Assembly: GCF_000764225.1 (NCBI RefSeq)
Contig: NZ_JQED01000005.1
Coordinates: forward strand, 124,001 to 188,000
DNA: 64,000 nt
Source: Colwellia psychrerythraea
GTDB lineage: Bacteria > Pseudomonadota > Gammaproteobacteria > Enterobacterales > Alteromonadaceae
Reading direction: 5' to 3'
Below are positions 27,376-37,358 of the stretch, piece after piece. Each line of letters starts with the position of its first letter. The first letter of the stretch is position 1. The position numbers were made by a program, and so were the translations under genes. The notes beneath the pieces are model-generated. The model saw only the letters and a program-made list of their open reading frames with translations. It ran no database searches and was not told where the DNA came from.

Positions 27376-27918
27376 TTACAACTTGCCTAACGTGAATTGG
27401 CAGCCGGCACTTGATAAAATCAATTCAGTGCCATTTTCAGTCACCAATTCTTGTGCTATATCTGCCCATTGGTAATAAACATTCCGATGTACTTTCGCCA
27501 GTAAGTTTCTGCGAACAGTGACATACAAATCACCACTTTCGGTCACCATTAGCGGATGATTTTCATCGAGCGTAAACTCATCATCCAAGTTAGTACTAAC
27601 CTGCATACATTTTTCGTCTGTATCCAGCCAGCGCCATTGCGTTAATAAAAATGGCGCATCATCAACTTGAATTTTTACTTTTTCAACAGGGGTTATTAAA
27701 AAGTGCTCTACCACACCATGCTTAACTTCTTTAATTAACACAGAGGCAAATAGCTTCACCAAAGGTAAACGTTTAATCACACTGCCGCCGTAAAACCAAT
27801 CTCCATTGTTCTTTATCTGTATATCAATCTCTCCACAATACGGGGGATTCCATGTTTCCACCGGTGGCATTTTTGTATCAGTTCCACCTAACTGAGTCGA
27901 AATTTTATCTAATGACAT
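27376..27918 (-). CDS. DUF1285 family protein
   Basis: Function unknown. From the ATG at 27918 the protein has 180 residues, with a GGGGG ribosome binding site 6 bp upstream; a longer frame adds 27 atypical residues. The family pattern is present: PPVETWNPPYCGEIDIQI near residues 17-34, GDWFYGGSVIKR, VKIQVDDAPFL, and a C-terminal WADIAQE segment. It is a soluble beta-rich protein with no signal peptide. It converges on moeB and is divergent from ptrB. Confidence 0.82.
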   Translation of the reverse strand: MSLDKISTQLGGTDTKMPPVETWNPPYCGEIDIQIKNNGDWFYGGSVIKRLPLVKLFASVLIKEVKHGVVEHFLITPVEKVKIQVDDAPFLLTQWRWLDTDEKCMQVSTNLDDEFTLDENHPLMVTESGDLYVTVRRNLLAKVHRNVYYQWADIAQELVTENGTELILSSAGCQFTLGKL

Positions 27919-28108
27919 AATCCCCCCTTGCACAAGCACTTCAATTTTCCAAATACGATAAGCTAACGGTAATAAGCGATAAGTAAATTTGCTTATCACT
28001 ATTATCGTGCTAACTTAACGCTTGATACATTTTTTTAACATTTACTACCATCTACGTATTACTATTTGTAGTAATCATCGTAAGTTATCTTACAAGGAAA
28101 GATCTTTT

Positions 28109-30268
28109 ATGTCACAAATCCTATCAAAGACTAAGCTAAGTTTATTAGTCTCTTCTGCCCTGCTTATCGCAGCATGCAGCAATCAAAATAATGAAGCAAC
28201 AAATGCCATGAACGATATTACCGCCCCTATAGCTAAAAAAGTTCCTCATAAAATGGTTATTCATAACCATACTCGTGTCGATGATTATTACTGGATGCGT
28301 GACGATACGCGTAAAAACCCAGAAGTGTTAGCCCATTTAGCCGCAGAAAATGATTATACGAAAGCACAGCTTCTACATACTGAAGCTATGCAAGAAAAAA
28401 TCTTTCAAGAGATTAAGGCGCGTATTGAAAAAGACGATAGTTCAGTACCAACCAAAAAAGGTGATTTTTACTATTCAAGTCAAATGCAAGGTGAAAATGA
28501 ATACCCTATTTACGTAAGATCTTCTGATTTTTCAGGTAGTAATCTTGAAGTATTACTCAACGTGAATGAGCTAGCTAAAGCACATGATTATTACCAAGTA
28601 AGTGGCTTGAGTGCCAGTCCAGATGGCAAGTTACTCGCCTACGGAGAAGATACCGTTAGCCGACGCATTTACACCGTACAATTTAAAGATATCGCAGGTA
28701 ATTCCTTACTCGATGACAAACTTGAAGGGACCAATGGTGGCATTGTTTGGGGTAATGACAATAAAACAGTGTATTACATCAAAAAAGATCCACAAACCTT
28801 ATTAGGTTATCAAGTATTTCGTCATACTTTAGGTACACCACAGGCTGAAGATGAAATGGTCTATGAAGAAAGTAATAAGGCTTATTATACTGGCCTTAGC
28901 AAATCTAAAGATGGCAGTAGTGTCTTTATATGGCACTCAAGTACCGAAGCAAGCGGTGTTTCAGTCATTGATGCTGATAATGCCAACGCAATGCCGAAAA
29001 GATTCATTGATCGTGAGGAAGGTCATGAATACTCTATATCCAAAATGAATAACTGGTATTACATCAATACTAACTGGCAAGCGACTAACTTTCGTTTAAT
29101 GAAAGTCCATAAAAAGCACCTTGGTGATAAAACACAATGGCAAGATGTGATTCCAGCCAATGATGCAGTTAAGCTTGAAGATTATGAATTATTTGCTAAC
29201 CACCTTGTTTATCAACAACGTGAAAATGGTATTAGCCGATTGACTATTCAAGAATTATCAAGCGGGAAAAAGCAACCGCTGAGTTTTAATGACACGGCAT
29301 ATACCCTAGCGCTATATGGTAATAATGAAATAACAAACAGTAAACTGCGCCTTTATTATTCGAGTTTTACTACGCCAGGAACACATTACGATGTGGACTT
29401 AAATACCTTAGATAAAACGCAATTAAAGCAAGCAAAAGTATTAGGAGATTTTGACAGTAAAAATTATGCCTCTGAGCGTATTTCTGTAAAAGCCCGCGAT
29501 GGTAAAAAAGTACCGGTTTCTTTAGTTTATCGTAAAGACAAATTCAAAAAAGACGGTACTAACCCATTATACCAATATGCCTATGGCTCATACGGACACA
29601 CAATAGATCCTTCTTTTTCAGTGAGTCGATTAAGCCTGTTAGACCGTGGATTTGTCTACGCTGTTGCACATATCCGTGGGTCAGAAATGTTAGGCCGTCC
29701 TTGGTACGAAGACGGTAAGAAGTTAACAAAAATGAATACCTTTACTGACTTCATTGATGTCACTAAAGACTTAACAGCGCAAGGTTATGGCGATAAAGAA
29801 AACGTCTTCGCCGTTGGTGGTAGTGCTGGCGGTTTACTGATGGGCGCAGTTATGAATATGGCACCAGAGCAATACAAAGGCATTGCTGCAGCCGTCCCCT
29901 TTGTTGATGTAGTCACCACTATGCTCGATGAAAGCATTCCATTAACAACCAATGAGTTTAAAGAGTGGGGTAATCCAAAAGACAAAGCTTTTTATGATTA
30001 TATGTTGTCCTATTCACCTTATGATCAAGTAAAAGCGCAGGACTATCCTAATGTCTTAGTTACCACTGGCTTACATGACTCGCAAGTACAATACTTTGAG
30101 CCAATGAAGTGGGTTGCTAAGTTACGTGAATACAAAACCGATGATAATGTATTATTGTTTAAAACGGATATGGAAGCTGGACATGGCGGTGCTTCTGGCC
30201 GCTTTAAACGCATTCATGACACCGCTTTACAATATAGTTTCTTCATCGATTTACTTAACAAAGGCTAA
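28109..30268 (+). CDS. ptrB: Oligopeptidase B-type prolyl oligopeptidase family protease, lipoprotein
   Basis: S9A serine peptidase that cleaves short peptides, typically after basic residues. From the ATG at 28109 (AAGGA ribosome binding site) it has 719 residues. A lipobox (LIAAC near residue 23) makes it an exported lipoprotein, unlike cytosolic E. coli oligopeptidase B. Residues about 45-440 form the beta-propeller (VDDYYWMRDDTRKNPEV near the start), and about 450-719 the alpha/beta hydrolase. Catalytic residues: Ser in GGSAGGLLMG, Asp in HDSQVQYFEP and His in EAGHGG. The acidic residues of the substrate pocket (ERISVKARDGKKVPVSLVY context) look conserved. A hairpin follows the stop. Confidence 0.92.
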   Translation: MSQILSKTKLSLLVSSALLIAACSNQNNEATNAMNDITAPIAKKVPHKMVIHNHTRVDDYYWMRDDTRKNPEVLAHLAAENDYTKAQLLHTEAMQEKIFQEIKARIEKDDSSVPTKKGDFYYSSQMQGENEYPIYVRSSDFSGSNLEVLLNVNELAKAHDYYQVSGLSASPDGKLLAYGEDTVSRRIYTVQFKDIAGNSLLDDKLEGTNGGIVWGNDNKTVYYIKKDPQTLLGYQVFRHTLGTPQAEDEMVYEESNKAYYTGLSKSKDGSSVFIWHSSTEASGVSVIDADNANAMPKRFIDREEGHEYSISKMNNWYYINTNWQATNFRLMKVHKKHLGDKTQWQDVIPANDAVKLEDYELFANHLVYQQRENGISRLTIQELSSGKKQPLSFNDTAYTLALYGNNEITNSKLRLYYSSFTTPGTHYDVDLNTLDKTQLKQAKVLGDFDSKNYASERISVKARDGKKVPVSLVYRKDKFKKDGTNPLYQYAYGSYGHTIDPSFSVSRLSLLDRGFVYAVAHIRGSEMLGRPWYEDGKKLTKMNTFTDFIDVTKDLTAQGYGDKENVFAVGGSAGGLLMGAVMNMAPEQYKGIAAAVPFVDVVTTMLDESIPLTTNEFKEWGNPKDKAFYDYMLSYSPYDQVKAQDYPNVLVTTGLHDSQVQYFEPMKWVAKLREYKTDDNVLLFKTDMEAGHGGASGRFKRIHDTALQYSFFIDLLNKG

Positions 30269-30284
30269 TTAATAAGGCTTGCTA

Positions 30285-30320
30285 TACCCACACCTGACGC
30301 TAGTTGGGTGAGGGTAATTT
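30285..30320 (+). terminator. Hairpin terminator after ptrB
   Basis: TACCCACACC (30285-30294) pairs with GGTGAGGGTA (30307-30316) with one mismatch around a 12-nt loop, followed by a T-rich tail (ATTTCCTTTCTT). Confidence 0.6.
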
Positions 30321-30427
30321 CCTTTCTTCACTCCCCCTAAAATTTAGCTTCCATTTCCTTTACTAATGACATTCGTCTTAATGTTCTTTATATTTATATG
30401 ACCGATATACTACCGATGCCTGTGTCA

Positions 30428-31156
30428 ATGAAGACTATAATCCAGATCTTTTGTCTTAGTATGCTTAGCATCAGTTATCACAGTAATGCCGACTATAGTA
30501 AGACAACGCTGCAAGTGAGAACCATCGCAATTGCCCCCTATGGCATAGATAACTCAGGGCAACTAAGCGGTATTTACTATGATCTAACGCATTCATTACT
30601 TGTCAAAAGTGGTTTAGCCGCTGAGCATCATATATTTCCCTACGGCCGTATAATACATGAACTAAAGCTGGGTAAAACAGATCTCACTATCATGTTCAAA
30701 TATAAAGAGCTCAGCAATTACGTTGATTATATTCACCCACTCCCAGCATTAAAGAATGTTGTTATTGGTCGACACGGCAGTGATTATCAGAGCATTAAGC
30801 AACTTGAGGGTTTAAACATAGCATACCTAAATGGGGCAAAATTTAGCGATGAGATAGATAATAACCCTAAGATTTTCAAACAAGTTGTTGTAGATTTCCA
30901 TCAGGGCTTATTAATGTTAAAGAAAAATCGTGTAGACGCTATTATTGGGCCAATGAGGCCAATTATTAGTAGTGCAAATAAACTGGGGCTAAACGAAAGC
31001 TATTTTGGTAAAGCCCTTGTTGTGTCTGAACGTACACCTTGGTTACAGCTTTCGAAACAAAGTAAAAGCCATATTTCTGCCGAAAAACTCAAGATTATCT
31101 TTAGTGCTATGATTGACCAAGGAGCATTAGAAAGCATTCAAAAAAATTACCCGTAA
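30428..31156 (+). CDS. Stand-alone periplasmic solute-binding protein (SBP_bac_3-like)
   Basis: From the ATG at 30428 it has 242 residues: signal peptide (KTIIQIFCLSMLSISYHSNA), then a family-3 binding-protein fold with APYGIDNSGQLSGIYYDLT near the N terminus, LKLGKTDLTIMFKY, and a hinge segment around KKNRVDAIIGPM. Such orphan proteins bind amino acids or related small molecules, or act as sensors; no transporter gene is adjacent. Two more in-frame ATGs (30398, 30416) lie upstream and neither has a clear ribosome binding site, so the start is uncertain by 10 residues. Confidence 0.78.
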   Translation: MKTIIQIFCLSMLSISYHSNADYSKTTLQVRTIAIAPYGIDNSGQLSGIYYDLTHSLLVKSGLAAEHHIFPYGRIIHELKLGKTDLTIMFKYKELSNYVDYIHPLPALKNVVIGRHGSDYQSIKQLEGLNIAYLNGAKFSDEIDNNPKIFKQVVVDFHQGLLMLKKNRVDAIIGPMRPIISSANKLGLNESYFGKALVVSERTPWLQLSKQSKSHISAEKLKIIFSAMIDQGALESIQKNYP

Positions 31157-31175
31157 TGTGTCATTGAAGTGATTA

Positions 31176-31214
31176 GTTTAACACTGAAACGGTAATTTAA
31201 TACTCAGTGTAAAC
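31176..31214. promoter_or_regulatory. Inverted repeat upstream of the efflux operon
   Basis: GTTTAACACTGA (31176-31187) and TCAGTGTAAAC (31204-31214) form an 11-bp inverted repeat with one bulged base and a 16-nt spacer, 83 bp upstream of the outer-membrane factor gene. It may terminate the binding-protein gene or be an operator for the efflux operon; there is no U-tract. Confidence 0.45.
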
Positions 31215-31296
31215 TTATGTAATGTCGCTATTATCATCAATCATATTTGATTACACTAGTATTAAGAGTTATTTTTTTACCTGAGTTAATCACATT

Positions 31297-32703
31297 ATGA
31301 CGCGTCGATTTCGACTACTATTTCCACTGCTTTCGAGTCTTTTTTTATTGGCTTGCAATAGTAACTCCGAAGTAGATGAAAAACTAAAAGACTTGCCTCT
31401 TCCCCACAATTGGCAAGATAGTTCACAATCGTTAACTGTTAAACATAATTGGTTATCTGAACTTGATAACTTACAAGCTCATCAGTTGGTCGAAAAAGCA
31501 TTAACGTCTAACCAGCAATTTGCCATGCAAGCATACTCGTTGGAGATAGCCAAACAGCAACTTATTATTTCAGGCAGCCAGCTTTGGCCGGAGCTTGATT
31601 TAGCCTTTCGCAGTGGTCGCAATAAAGATAATCAAACTGACAGTTATTCAAACAGTAACTCTGTTAATGTAAATTTGAGTTATGAGGTGGATATTTGGGG
31701 TAAATTATCTGATGCCGATCGCATAACTAACTATAACTATCTTGCACAAAAAGCTACTTTCGAACAATACAAGCAACAGCTGGTTGTCAACGTATTAACC
31801 ACTTGGTTTCGTGTGATTGAAGCTGAAAAGCTGCTAACCCTTTATCGTAGCAGAGTCGCAAACTCCCAACAAAACTTAGCGATAATTGAAGCGGGTTACC
31901 ATTCAGGCTTAAGCCCTGCGCTTGATGTCTATTTAACGCGTAACGATTTAAACAACGAGTTAACCAGAGTCTCAGAGCAAGAAACTGAGAAAACTAAACT
32001 TATTAGGCAGCTTGAACGCTTAATTGGTGAATACCCAAAAGGTGAGCTGCTGGTCAATGCTAATCTACCGCTACTAACTACAGACATTCCTGTTGGTTTA
32101 CCGTCAGAATTAATCAGCCGCAAACCTGAATTAAAAGCAAGTTGGTATCAATTATTATCACAAGATGCCGGTTTAGCTTATGCACATAAACAACGTTTTC
32201 CCAGCATAGTTTTATCTGGCTCAGTAGGTGATTCTAACTCCGACATTGGTGATTTACTCTCTAGTTCATCTTTAGCTTGGTCATTGCTGGGCAGTGTCTC
32301 AGCACCTATTTTTAATGCAGGTCGTCTGAAAGCAAATGAAGAAAAAGCTCGTATAGAACTTAAACAAGGAGAACAATTATACCTTGATACTTTATATAAT
32401 GCTTTTAGTGATGTTGAAAATGCTATTACCACAGAGAAGAATTTAAAGAACAGCTATTACACCATGTTGGCAGCTCAAGAGAATGCCAAAATTGCCTCGA
32501 CCCTTTCTTTCGAACAATACCAAAGTGGTTTAGTGACTTATACCACTGTGCTTGATGCACAAAACCGTTCTTTTGAAGCGCAATCAACACTGATAAAAAT
32601 CAAAAACCAACTGATTGCCAATCGAATCAATCTACACCTTTCCTTGGGTGGCGACTTCTCCACACCGTCACTTGCCTCATCACCTGCACCAAAGGCCGAA
32701 TAA
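31297..32703 (+). CDS. Outer-membrane efflux lipoprotein (NodT/OprM-like)
   Basis: Outer-membrane channel of a tripartite RND pump. It has 468 residues. A signal peptide ends in the lipobox LLAC (Cys20), so the protein is acylated. Two OEP repeats follow, each with the long helical hairpins of the TolC fold (QAYSLEIAKQQLIISGSQLWPEL; then SWYQLLSQDAGLAYAHKQRFPSIVLSG-type). It is the first gene of the operon, 2 bp before the adaptor. It could also serve the adaptor/permease pair at 4943-9261, which lacks its own channel. Confidence 0.93.
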   Translation: MTRRFRLLFPLLSSLFLLACNSNSEVDEKLKDLPLPHNWQDSSQSLTVKHNWLSELDNLQAHQLVEKALTSNQQFAMQAYSLEIAKQQLIISGSQLWPELDLAFRSGRNKDNQTDSYSNSNSVNVNLSYEVDIWGKLSDADRITNYNYLAQKATFEQYKQQLVVNVLTTWFRVIEAEKLLTLYRSRVANSQQNLAIIEAGYHSGLSPALDVYLTRNDLNNELTRVSEQETEKTKLIRQLERLIGEYPKGELLVNANLPLLTTDIPVGLPSELISRKPELKASWYQLLSQDAGLAYAHKQRFPSIVLSGSVGDSNSDIGDLLSSSSLAWSLLGSVSAPIFNAGRLKANEEKARIELKQGEQLYLDTLYNAFSDVENAITTEKNLKNSYYTMLAAQENAKIASTLSFEQYQSGLVTYTTVLDAQNRSFEAQSTLIKIKNQLIANRINLHLSLGGDFSTPSLASSPAPKAE

Positions 32704-32705
32704 CC

Positions 32706-33992
32706 ATGTCTCTCATCAATGAAAAGAAAAGCACGAATTATAAAAAAATATTATTGCCGGTCATTATCACCATTGCCACCGCAATATTAATGGTGGTTAT
32801 TATTAAAAACCCACCAACAAGTAACCGTGCTAAGCCTTCAAAAGCGCCACAAATGACAGTAGAAACCACTACCCTGACGCCTAAAACCTATCAGGTGATG
32901 GTGCAAAGTTTTGGCACAGTAAAACCCAGAACCCAAAGTGTGCTGTTCGCTCAAGTATCAGGGCAGATTAATTATGTAAGTAAACAATTTAGAGCCGGAG
33001 GTTTTTTCGAGCAAGGAGACATTCTCATTCAACTTGATGATAGAGATCACCGTGCTGAAGTTAACATTGCTCAAGCAAGTCTTATGTCAGCTAAACAAAA
33101 TTTACAAGAAGAGTATGCACGCGTTAACCAAGCAAAAGCCGACTGGAAAAGACTGGGCAATGATAAAGCGCCTAATGCGCTGGTATTACGTCAACCACAA
33201 TATGAGGCGGCCAAAGCGCAAGTCCTCTCTGCAGAAGCTCAGCTCGATAAAGTAAAACTATCACTTGAACGCACTAAGATTGTTGCGCCTTACGCCGGCA
33301 GAATCTTAAAGAAAAATGTTGATATTGGTCAGGTCATTTCGAGTAACACTCAGTTAGCCGATATATTTGCTGTTGATTATGTCGAGATCCGCCTGCCGAT
33401 TAAAAACAAAGATTTGCCACTCATGAAATTGCCAGAAGAATATAGCAATTCCGACGAAACATCAGAGGTGAATAAGATGACCTCTGACAAGACTGATAAC
33501 GACAACGCCATGATTAGTAATGTTATTATTTCATCTGATCTGATGGGTGATCAAATTTGGCAAGGGAAAATCGTCCGTACTGAAAGCGCTATTGATGAAA
33601 TATCGCAGCAACTCTATGTAGTGGCACAAATTATCCGCCCCTATGATGGCGAGTATAATCAAGGTGCACAAATTAAAATGGGGCAATACGTCACCGCAGA
33701 AATTACCGGTCGAGAAGTTGAAAATGCGTTAGTCATACCAAGTAGTGCCATTTATCAGGGCAGCTATGTATATATTGTTGAAGACGGCCTTTTGATGCGA
33801 AAAGAAATTAAATTAGGTTGGCAAAATGGTACTGAGTCTATCGTTACTCATGGGCTAATTGCTGGAGATCAATTAGTACTCACCTCCTTAGGGCAAGTCA
33901 GTTCTGGCACTCCCGTTGCCATTGCAGGTCAAACGCCGAGACAGGTCACCAACAAAAGTAATGCTACACCCGTTGCTAAGGTGAACAACTAA
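32706..33992 (+). CDS. RND efflux periplasmic adaptor
   Basis: Membrane fusion protein of 428 residues. An N-terminal TM anchor (LLPVIITIATAILMVVII, near residues 17-34) is followed by the lipoyl half VLFAQVSGQINYVSKQ, an alpha-hairpin at about 110-170, the second lipoyl half IVAPYAGRILKKNVDIGQ, a beta-barrel with an acidic Ser/Asp-rich insert near residues 240-275, and a C-terminal membrane-proximal domain. Its stop overlaps the permease start by TAATG, so adaptor and pump are made in step. Confidence 0.93.
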   Translation: MSLINEKKSTNYKKILLPVIITIATAILMVVIIKNPPTSNRAKPSKAPQMTVETTTLTPKTYQVMVQSFGTVKPRTQSVLFAQVSGQINYVSKQFRAGGFFEQGDILIQLDDRDHRAEVNIAQASLMSAKQNLQEEYARVNQAKADWKRLGNDKAPNALVLRQPQYEAAKAQVLSAEAQLDKVKLSLERTKIVAPYAGRILKKNVDIGQVISSNTQLADIFAVDYVEIRLPIKNKDLPLMKLPEEYSNSDETSEVNKMTSDKTDNDNAMISNVIISSDLMGDQIWQGKIVRTESAIDEISQQLYVVAQIIRPYDGEYNQGAQIKMGQYVTAEITGREVENALVIPSSAIYQGSYVYIVEDGLLMRKEIKLGWQNGTESIVTHGLIAGDQLVLTSLGQVSSGTPVAIAGQTPRQVTNKSNATPVAKVNN

Positions 33993-36900
33993 TGATTGCT
34001 TGGTTTGCACGAAATCATGTTGCCGCCAACTTACTATTAATTACTATTTTAATAGCAGGTTTATTTAGTTTATCTAATCGCATTCCGCTGGAAGTGTTTC
34101 CTTCGTTTGCCACCGATCGTATCAACGTAAATGTGTCCTTACGCGGTGCGACTCCAGAGGATGTTGAAAAAAGTATCTCTATTCGCATAGAAGAGGCGGT
34201 ACAGGACTTAGAAGGCGTAAAGCAAATTGCTAGCCGTTCACAAGAAGGCTCTTCCGCGGTCAATATTGAAGTAGAGTCAGGTTATGATCCGCGTGAAATG
34301 CTCGCCGACATCAAAAGCCGCGTAGATGAAATTAACACCTTTCCCGTTGACGCAGAAAAACCCGTGGTTTCTTTAGCAACACGCAAACGTGAAGTGATTG
34401 CCGTGACTATTGCCAGTATTTATAGCGAGAAAGAGACGCGTGAATTTGCTGAAAAAGTCAGGGATGATTTATTAAAAATCCCCGCTATCACTCAAGTAGA
34501 GCTCAGTGGTGTGCGCGATTATGAAATATCCATTGAAGTACCTCAAGATAAATTACGCCAATATGATTTAACAATCGCTAAAATATCTACTGCTATTTCT
34601 GATTCAAGTACAGACATTTCTGCCGGTAATTTAAAAACCCAAGGCGGAGATATTTTATTGCGTTCAAAAGGACAAGCTTATCGCAAAGATGAGTTTGAGA
34701 AAATAGCGATAAAAACCAACGTTGATGGCTCTATCATTCGCCTCAGTGATATAGCGATCATCAAAGATGACTTTGAAGAAACGCCGGTACGAACTCGCTT
34801 TAACGGTAAACAAGCTGCTTTTATCGATGTATACCGAATCGGGCAGCAAAGCGCAATTGACGTTGCTGATGCCGTAAGAACCTATATTAATGATCAACAA
34901 AGTACCTTGCCGGTAGGTGTTGAATTAAGCTTTTGGGATGATGATTCACAAATCGTAAAAAATCGTATTTCTACACTAACCACCAGCGCCCTACAAGGTG
35001 GCATATTAGTTCTGGCGTTATTAACTTTGTTTCTTAGACCGTCCATTGCTTTTTGGGTATTTATTGGTATTCCTATTTCTTTTATGGGCGCCTTTATTAT
35101 GATGCCTGTATTCGGTATTACTTTAAATATCATGAGTTTGTTTGGCTTTATCTTAGTATTGGGTATAGTAGTAGATGATGCCATTGTCACGGGAGAGAAT
35201 ATTTATACCCACCTAAAAACGTCTGAATCAGGTGAAATGGCTGCCATTCGTGGCACCGAAGAAGTGGCCACGCCAGTAACCTTTGGCGTATTAACAACCG
35301 TAGCGGCATTTCTACCACTGGCTTTTATTGAAGGCGCACGGGGCGCGTTATTTGCGCAAATTCCAGTAATCGTTATTCCAGTGCTCATCTTCTCTTTAAT
35401 CGAATCAAAATTCGTTTTGCCCTCACATTTAAAACACTTGAAATTACGTTCAGAAAAAGAAACAAAATCAAAATTTAGTCAGTTACAACAATCATTCGCA
35501 GATGGTTTTGAGCGGGCAATCATTCGTTTCTATCAACCTTTATTAAAGCGTGCCATTAGCAACAAAACGACCACCTTAGTTGGCTTTGTTGGTGTTTTCC
35601 TAATCATTCTTGCCCTGATTATGAGCGGCTGGACTAAGTTTATTTTCTTCCCACGAATCCCGAGTGAAACGGTCAGAGCAACGCTAACTTTGCCAGCTGG
35701 TACACCGTTTGAAGTGACTAATAAATATATTATAAAGATGGCTGAAAAAGCAGAGAAATTAAAGCAAAAGTATATTGAACCATCGACTAACAGCAGCGTC
35801 ATTATTAATATATTAGCCACCACAGGTGGCCGTGGCGGTGTGTCAAACTCCGGTAGCGTGCGTTTCGAAATAACGCCGCCAGAATCACGCGAGTTAGCCA
35901 TTTCTTCTCGTGAATTAGTCCGTGAGTGGCGAAATTTAATTGGACCTATTCCCGGTGCTGAAAGCATTACCTTTAGAGCTGAGATTGGCCGTTCATCAGA
36001 CCCTATACATGTACAATTTAAAGCGAGCTCACTGGACACTTTAAAAGAAATAACCGATAAAGTGAAAGTCCGTTTAGCTACCTACCCTACGGTATTTGAT
36101 ATTGCTGATAGTCTGTCTAATGGTAAAGAAGAGCTGCAGATTGAGCTAACTGAACAAGGCAAGGCCTTAGGATTGACCCGAGTGAGCATTTCAAATCAAG
36201 TAAGACGCTCTTTCTTTGGCTCACAAGTGCAGCGTATCCAACGTGGCAGAGATGATGTCCGCGTCATGGTACGCTTACCTATAGATGAACGCCGAACTAT
36301 GGCTGATTTAGAAGATATTCTTGTGATCACCCCTTCTGGCGGCTCAGTGCCACTTTCTCATGTTGCCAAACTTATTCCCGGCAAAAGCCCATCGACCATT
36401 TCAAGAATTGACCGCTACCGCACAGCCAATGTAAGTGCTGATGTTGAAAAATCAAATACCAACATGACGGTATTGCAAGCGGATTTAAAAAGCTATTTAG
36501 ATGAGTTAATCGTGCAATACCCAGGGGTTAGCCACTCACTTGAAGGCGAAGCTAAAGAGCAACGTGAGTCATTTGGCTCTCTTAGCTGGGCACTGCTTTT
36601 TGTATTTTTTATTATCTATGCGTTATTGGCTATTCCTTTCAAATCTTATATTCAGCCCATCATTGTCATGAGCATAATTCCTTTTGGCATGATAGGCGCG
36701 GTGGTTGGCCACTGGATTATGGGCATGGAACTAACCATTATGAGTTTGTTAGGCATGTTGGCGTTAATCGGCGTCGTCGTGAATGACTCGCTAGTATTAG
36801 TCGATTTTATCAATAAAAAACGCAGTGAAGGCGGAGAGTTAATGGCGGCGGTACTAACGGCAGGTGCTGCTCGGTTTAGACCTGTCATGCTAACCAGTTT

Positions 36901-37117
36901 GACTACCTTCATTGGCTTAATGCCATTGTTGTTTGAGCAATCTACCCAAGCGCAGTTTTTAATTCCAATGGCGGTATCATTAGGGTTTGGTATTTTATTT
37001 GCAACCTTCATCACCTTAATATTAGTGCCAGTAAATTATTTAATTGTTGAGCAGTTAAAAAACTTGTTTTCATCGCAGCCAACTAAAGAACTTAAAAATT
37101 TAACACTGCAAAGCTAA
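33992..37117 (+). CDS. RND efflux pump permease
   Basis: 1041-residue inner-membrane pump of the AcrB/HAE superfamily. TM1 lies at residues 10-27. The TM4 proton-relay motif reads VVDDAIVTGENIY with both Asp residues, unlike the pump at 4943-8089. TM10 has VVVNDSLVLVDF in place of the AcrB Lys segment. Periplasmic porter and docking loops lie between TM1-2 and TM7-8. Substrate cannot be read from the sequence. It is the last gene of a complete tripartite operon; a hairpin follows. A two-component system is convergent with it and could regulate it, though that pair points more to the iron genes. Confidence 0.93.
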   Translation: MIAWFARNHVAANLLLITILIAGLFSLSNRIPLEVFPSFATDRINVNVSLRGATPEDVEKSISIRIEEAVQDLEGVKQIASRSQEGSSAVNIEVESGYDPREMLADIKSRVDEINTFPVDAEKPVVSLATRKREVIAVTIASIYSEKETREFAEKVRDDLLKIPAITQVELSGVRDYEISIEVPQDKLRQYDLTIAKISTAISDSSTDISAGNLKTQGGDILLRSKGQAYRKDEFEKIAIKTNVDGSIIRLSDIAIIKDDFEETPVRTRFNGKQAAFIDVYRIGQQSAIDVADAVRTYINDQQSTLPVGVELSFWDDDSQIVKNRISTLTTSALQGGILVLALLTLFLRPSIAFWVFIGIPISFMGAFIMMPVFGITLNIMSLFGFILVLGIVVDDAIVTGENIYTHLKTSESGEMAAIRGTEEVATPVTFGVLTTVAAFLPLAFIEGARGALFAQIPVIVIPVLIFSLIESKFVLPSHLKHLKLRSEKETKSKFSQLQQSFADGFERAIIRFYQPLLKRAISNKTTTLVGFVGVFLIILALIMSGWTKFIFFPRIPSETVRATLTLPAGTPFEVTNKYIIKMAEKAEKLKQKYIEPSTNSSVIINILATTGGRGGVSNSGSVRFEITPPESRELAISSRELVREWRNLIGPIPGAESITFRAEIGRSSDPIHVQFKASSLDTLKEITDKVKVRLATYPTVFDIADSLSNGKEELQIELTEQGKALGLTRVSISNQVRRSFFGSQVQRIQRGRDDVRVMVRLPIDERRTMADLEDILVITPSGGSVPLSHVAKLIPGKSPSTISRIDRYRTANVSADVEKSNTNMTVLQADLKSYLDELIVQYPGVSHSLEGEAKEQRESFGSLSWALLFVFFIIYALLAIPFKSYIQPIIVMSIIPFGMIGAVVGHWIMGMELTIMSLLGMLALIGVVVNDSLVLVDFINKKRSEGGELMAAVLTAGAARFRPVMLTSLTTFIGLMPLLFEQSTQAQFLIPMAVSLGFGILFATFITLILVPVNYLIVEQLKNLFSSQPTKELKNLTLQS

Positions 37118-37126
37118 GCTATATCT

Positions 37127-37153
37127 CCTGCCCATAGCTAATTATTGGGCAGG
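37127..37153 (+). terminator. Hairpin terminator after the RND operon
   Basis: A perfect 8-bp stem CCTGCCCA / TGGGCAGG with an 11-nt loop starts 10 bp after the permease stop. The tail is only TTC, so the U-tract is poor. Confidence 0.65.
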
Positions 37154-37358
37154 TTCAAATGATGAATCCCTGAGAAAGATACAGATAAAATGGCACTTAT
37201 TGTGGAGCAATGAAGATTATGAAAGCCATTTACTAGACAAGATAAACAGTGTTCTCGATATAGTTGGCCGAATAATGAGAAGAGCAGAAAAACTGAACAC
37301 AAAATTTATAACTTTGTCTTTTATCTTTTACCTTCTATCTTTTAAGTAACCTATTTAC

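Noticed and set aside
37315..37346. Pyrimidine-rich quasi-repeat of CTTTTATCTTTTA
   Set aside because: Short low-complexity sequence between convergent genes; too degenerate to call a repeat or regulatory element.
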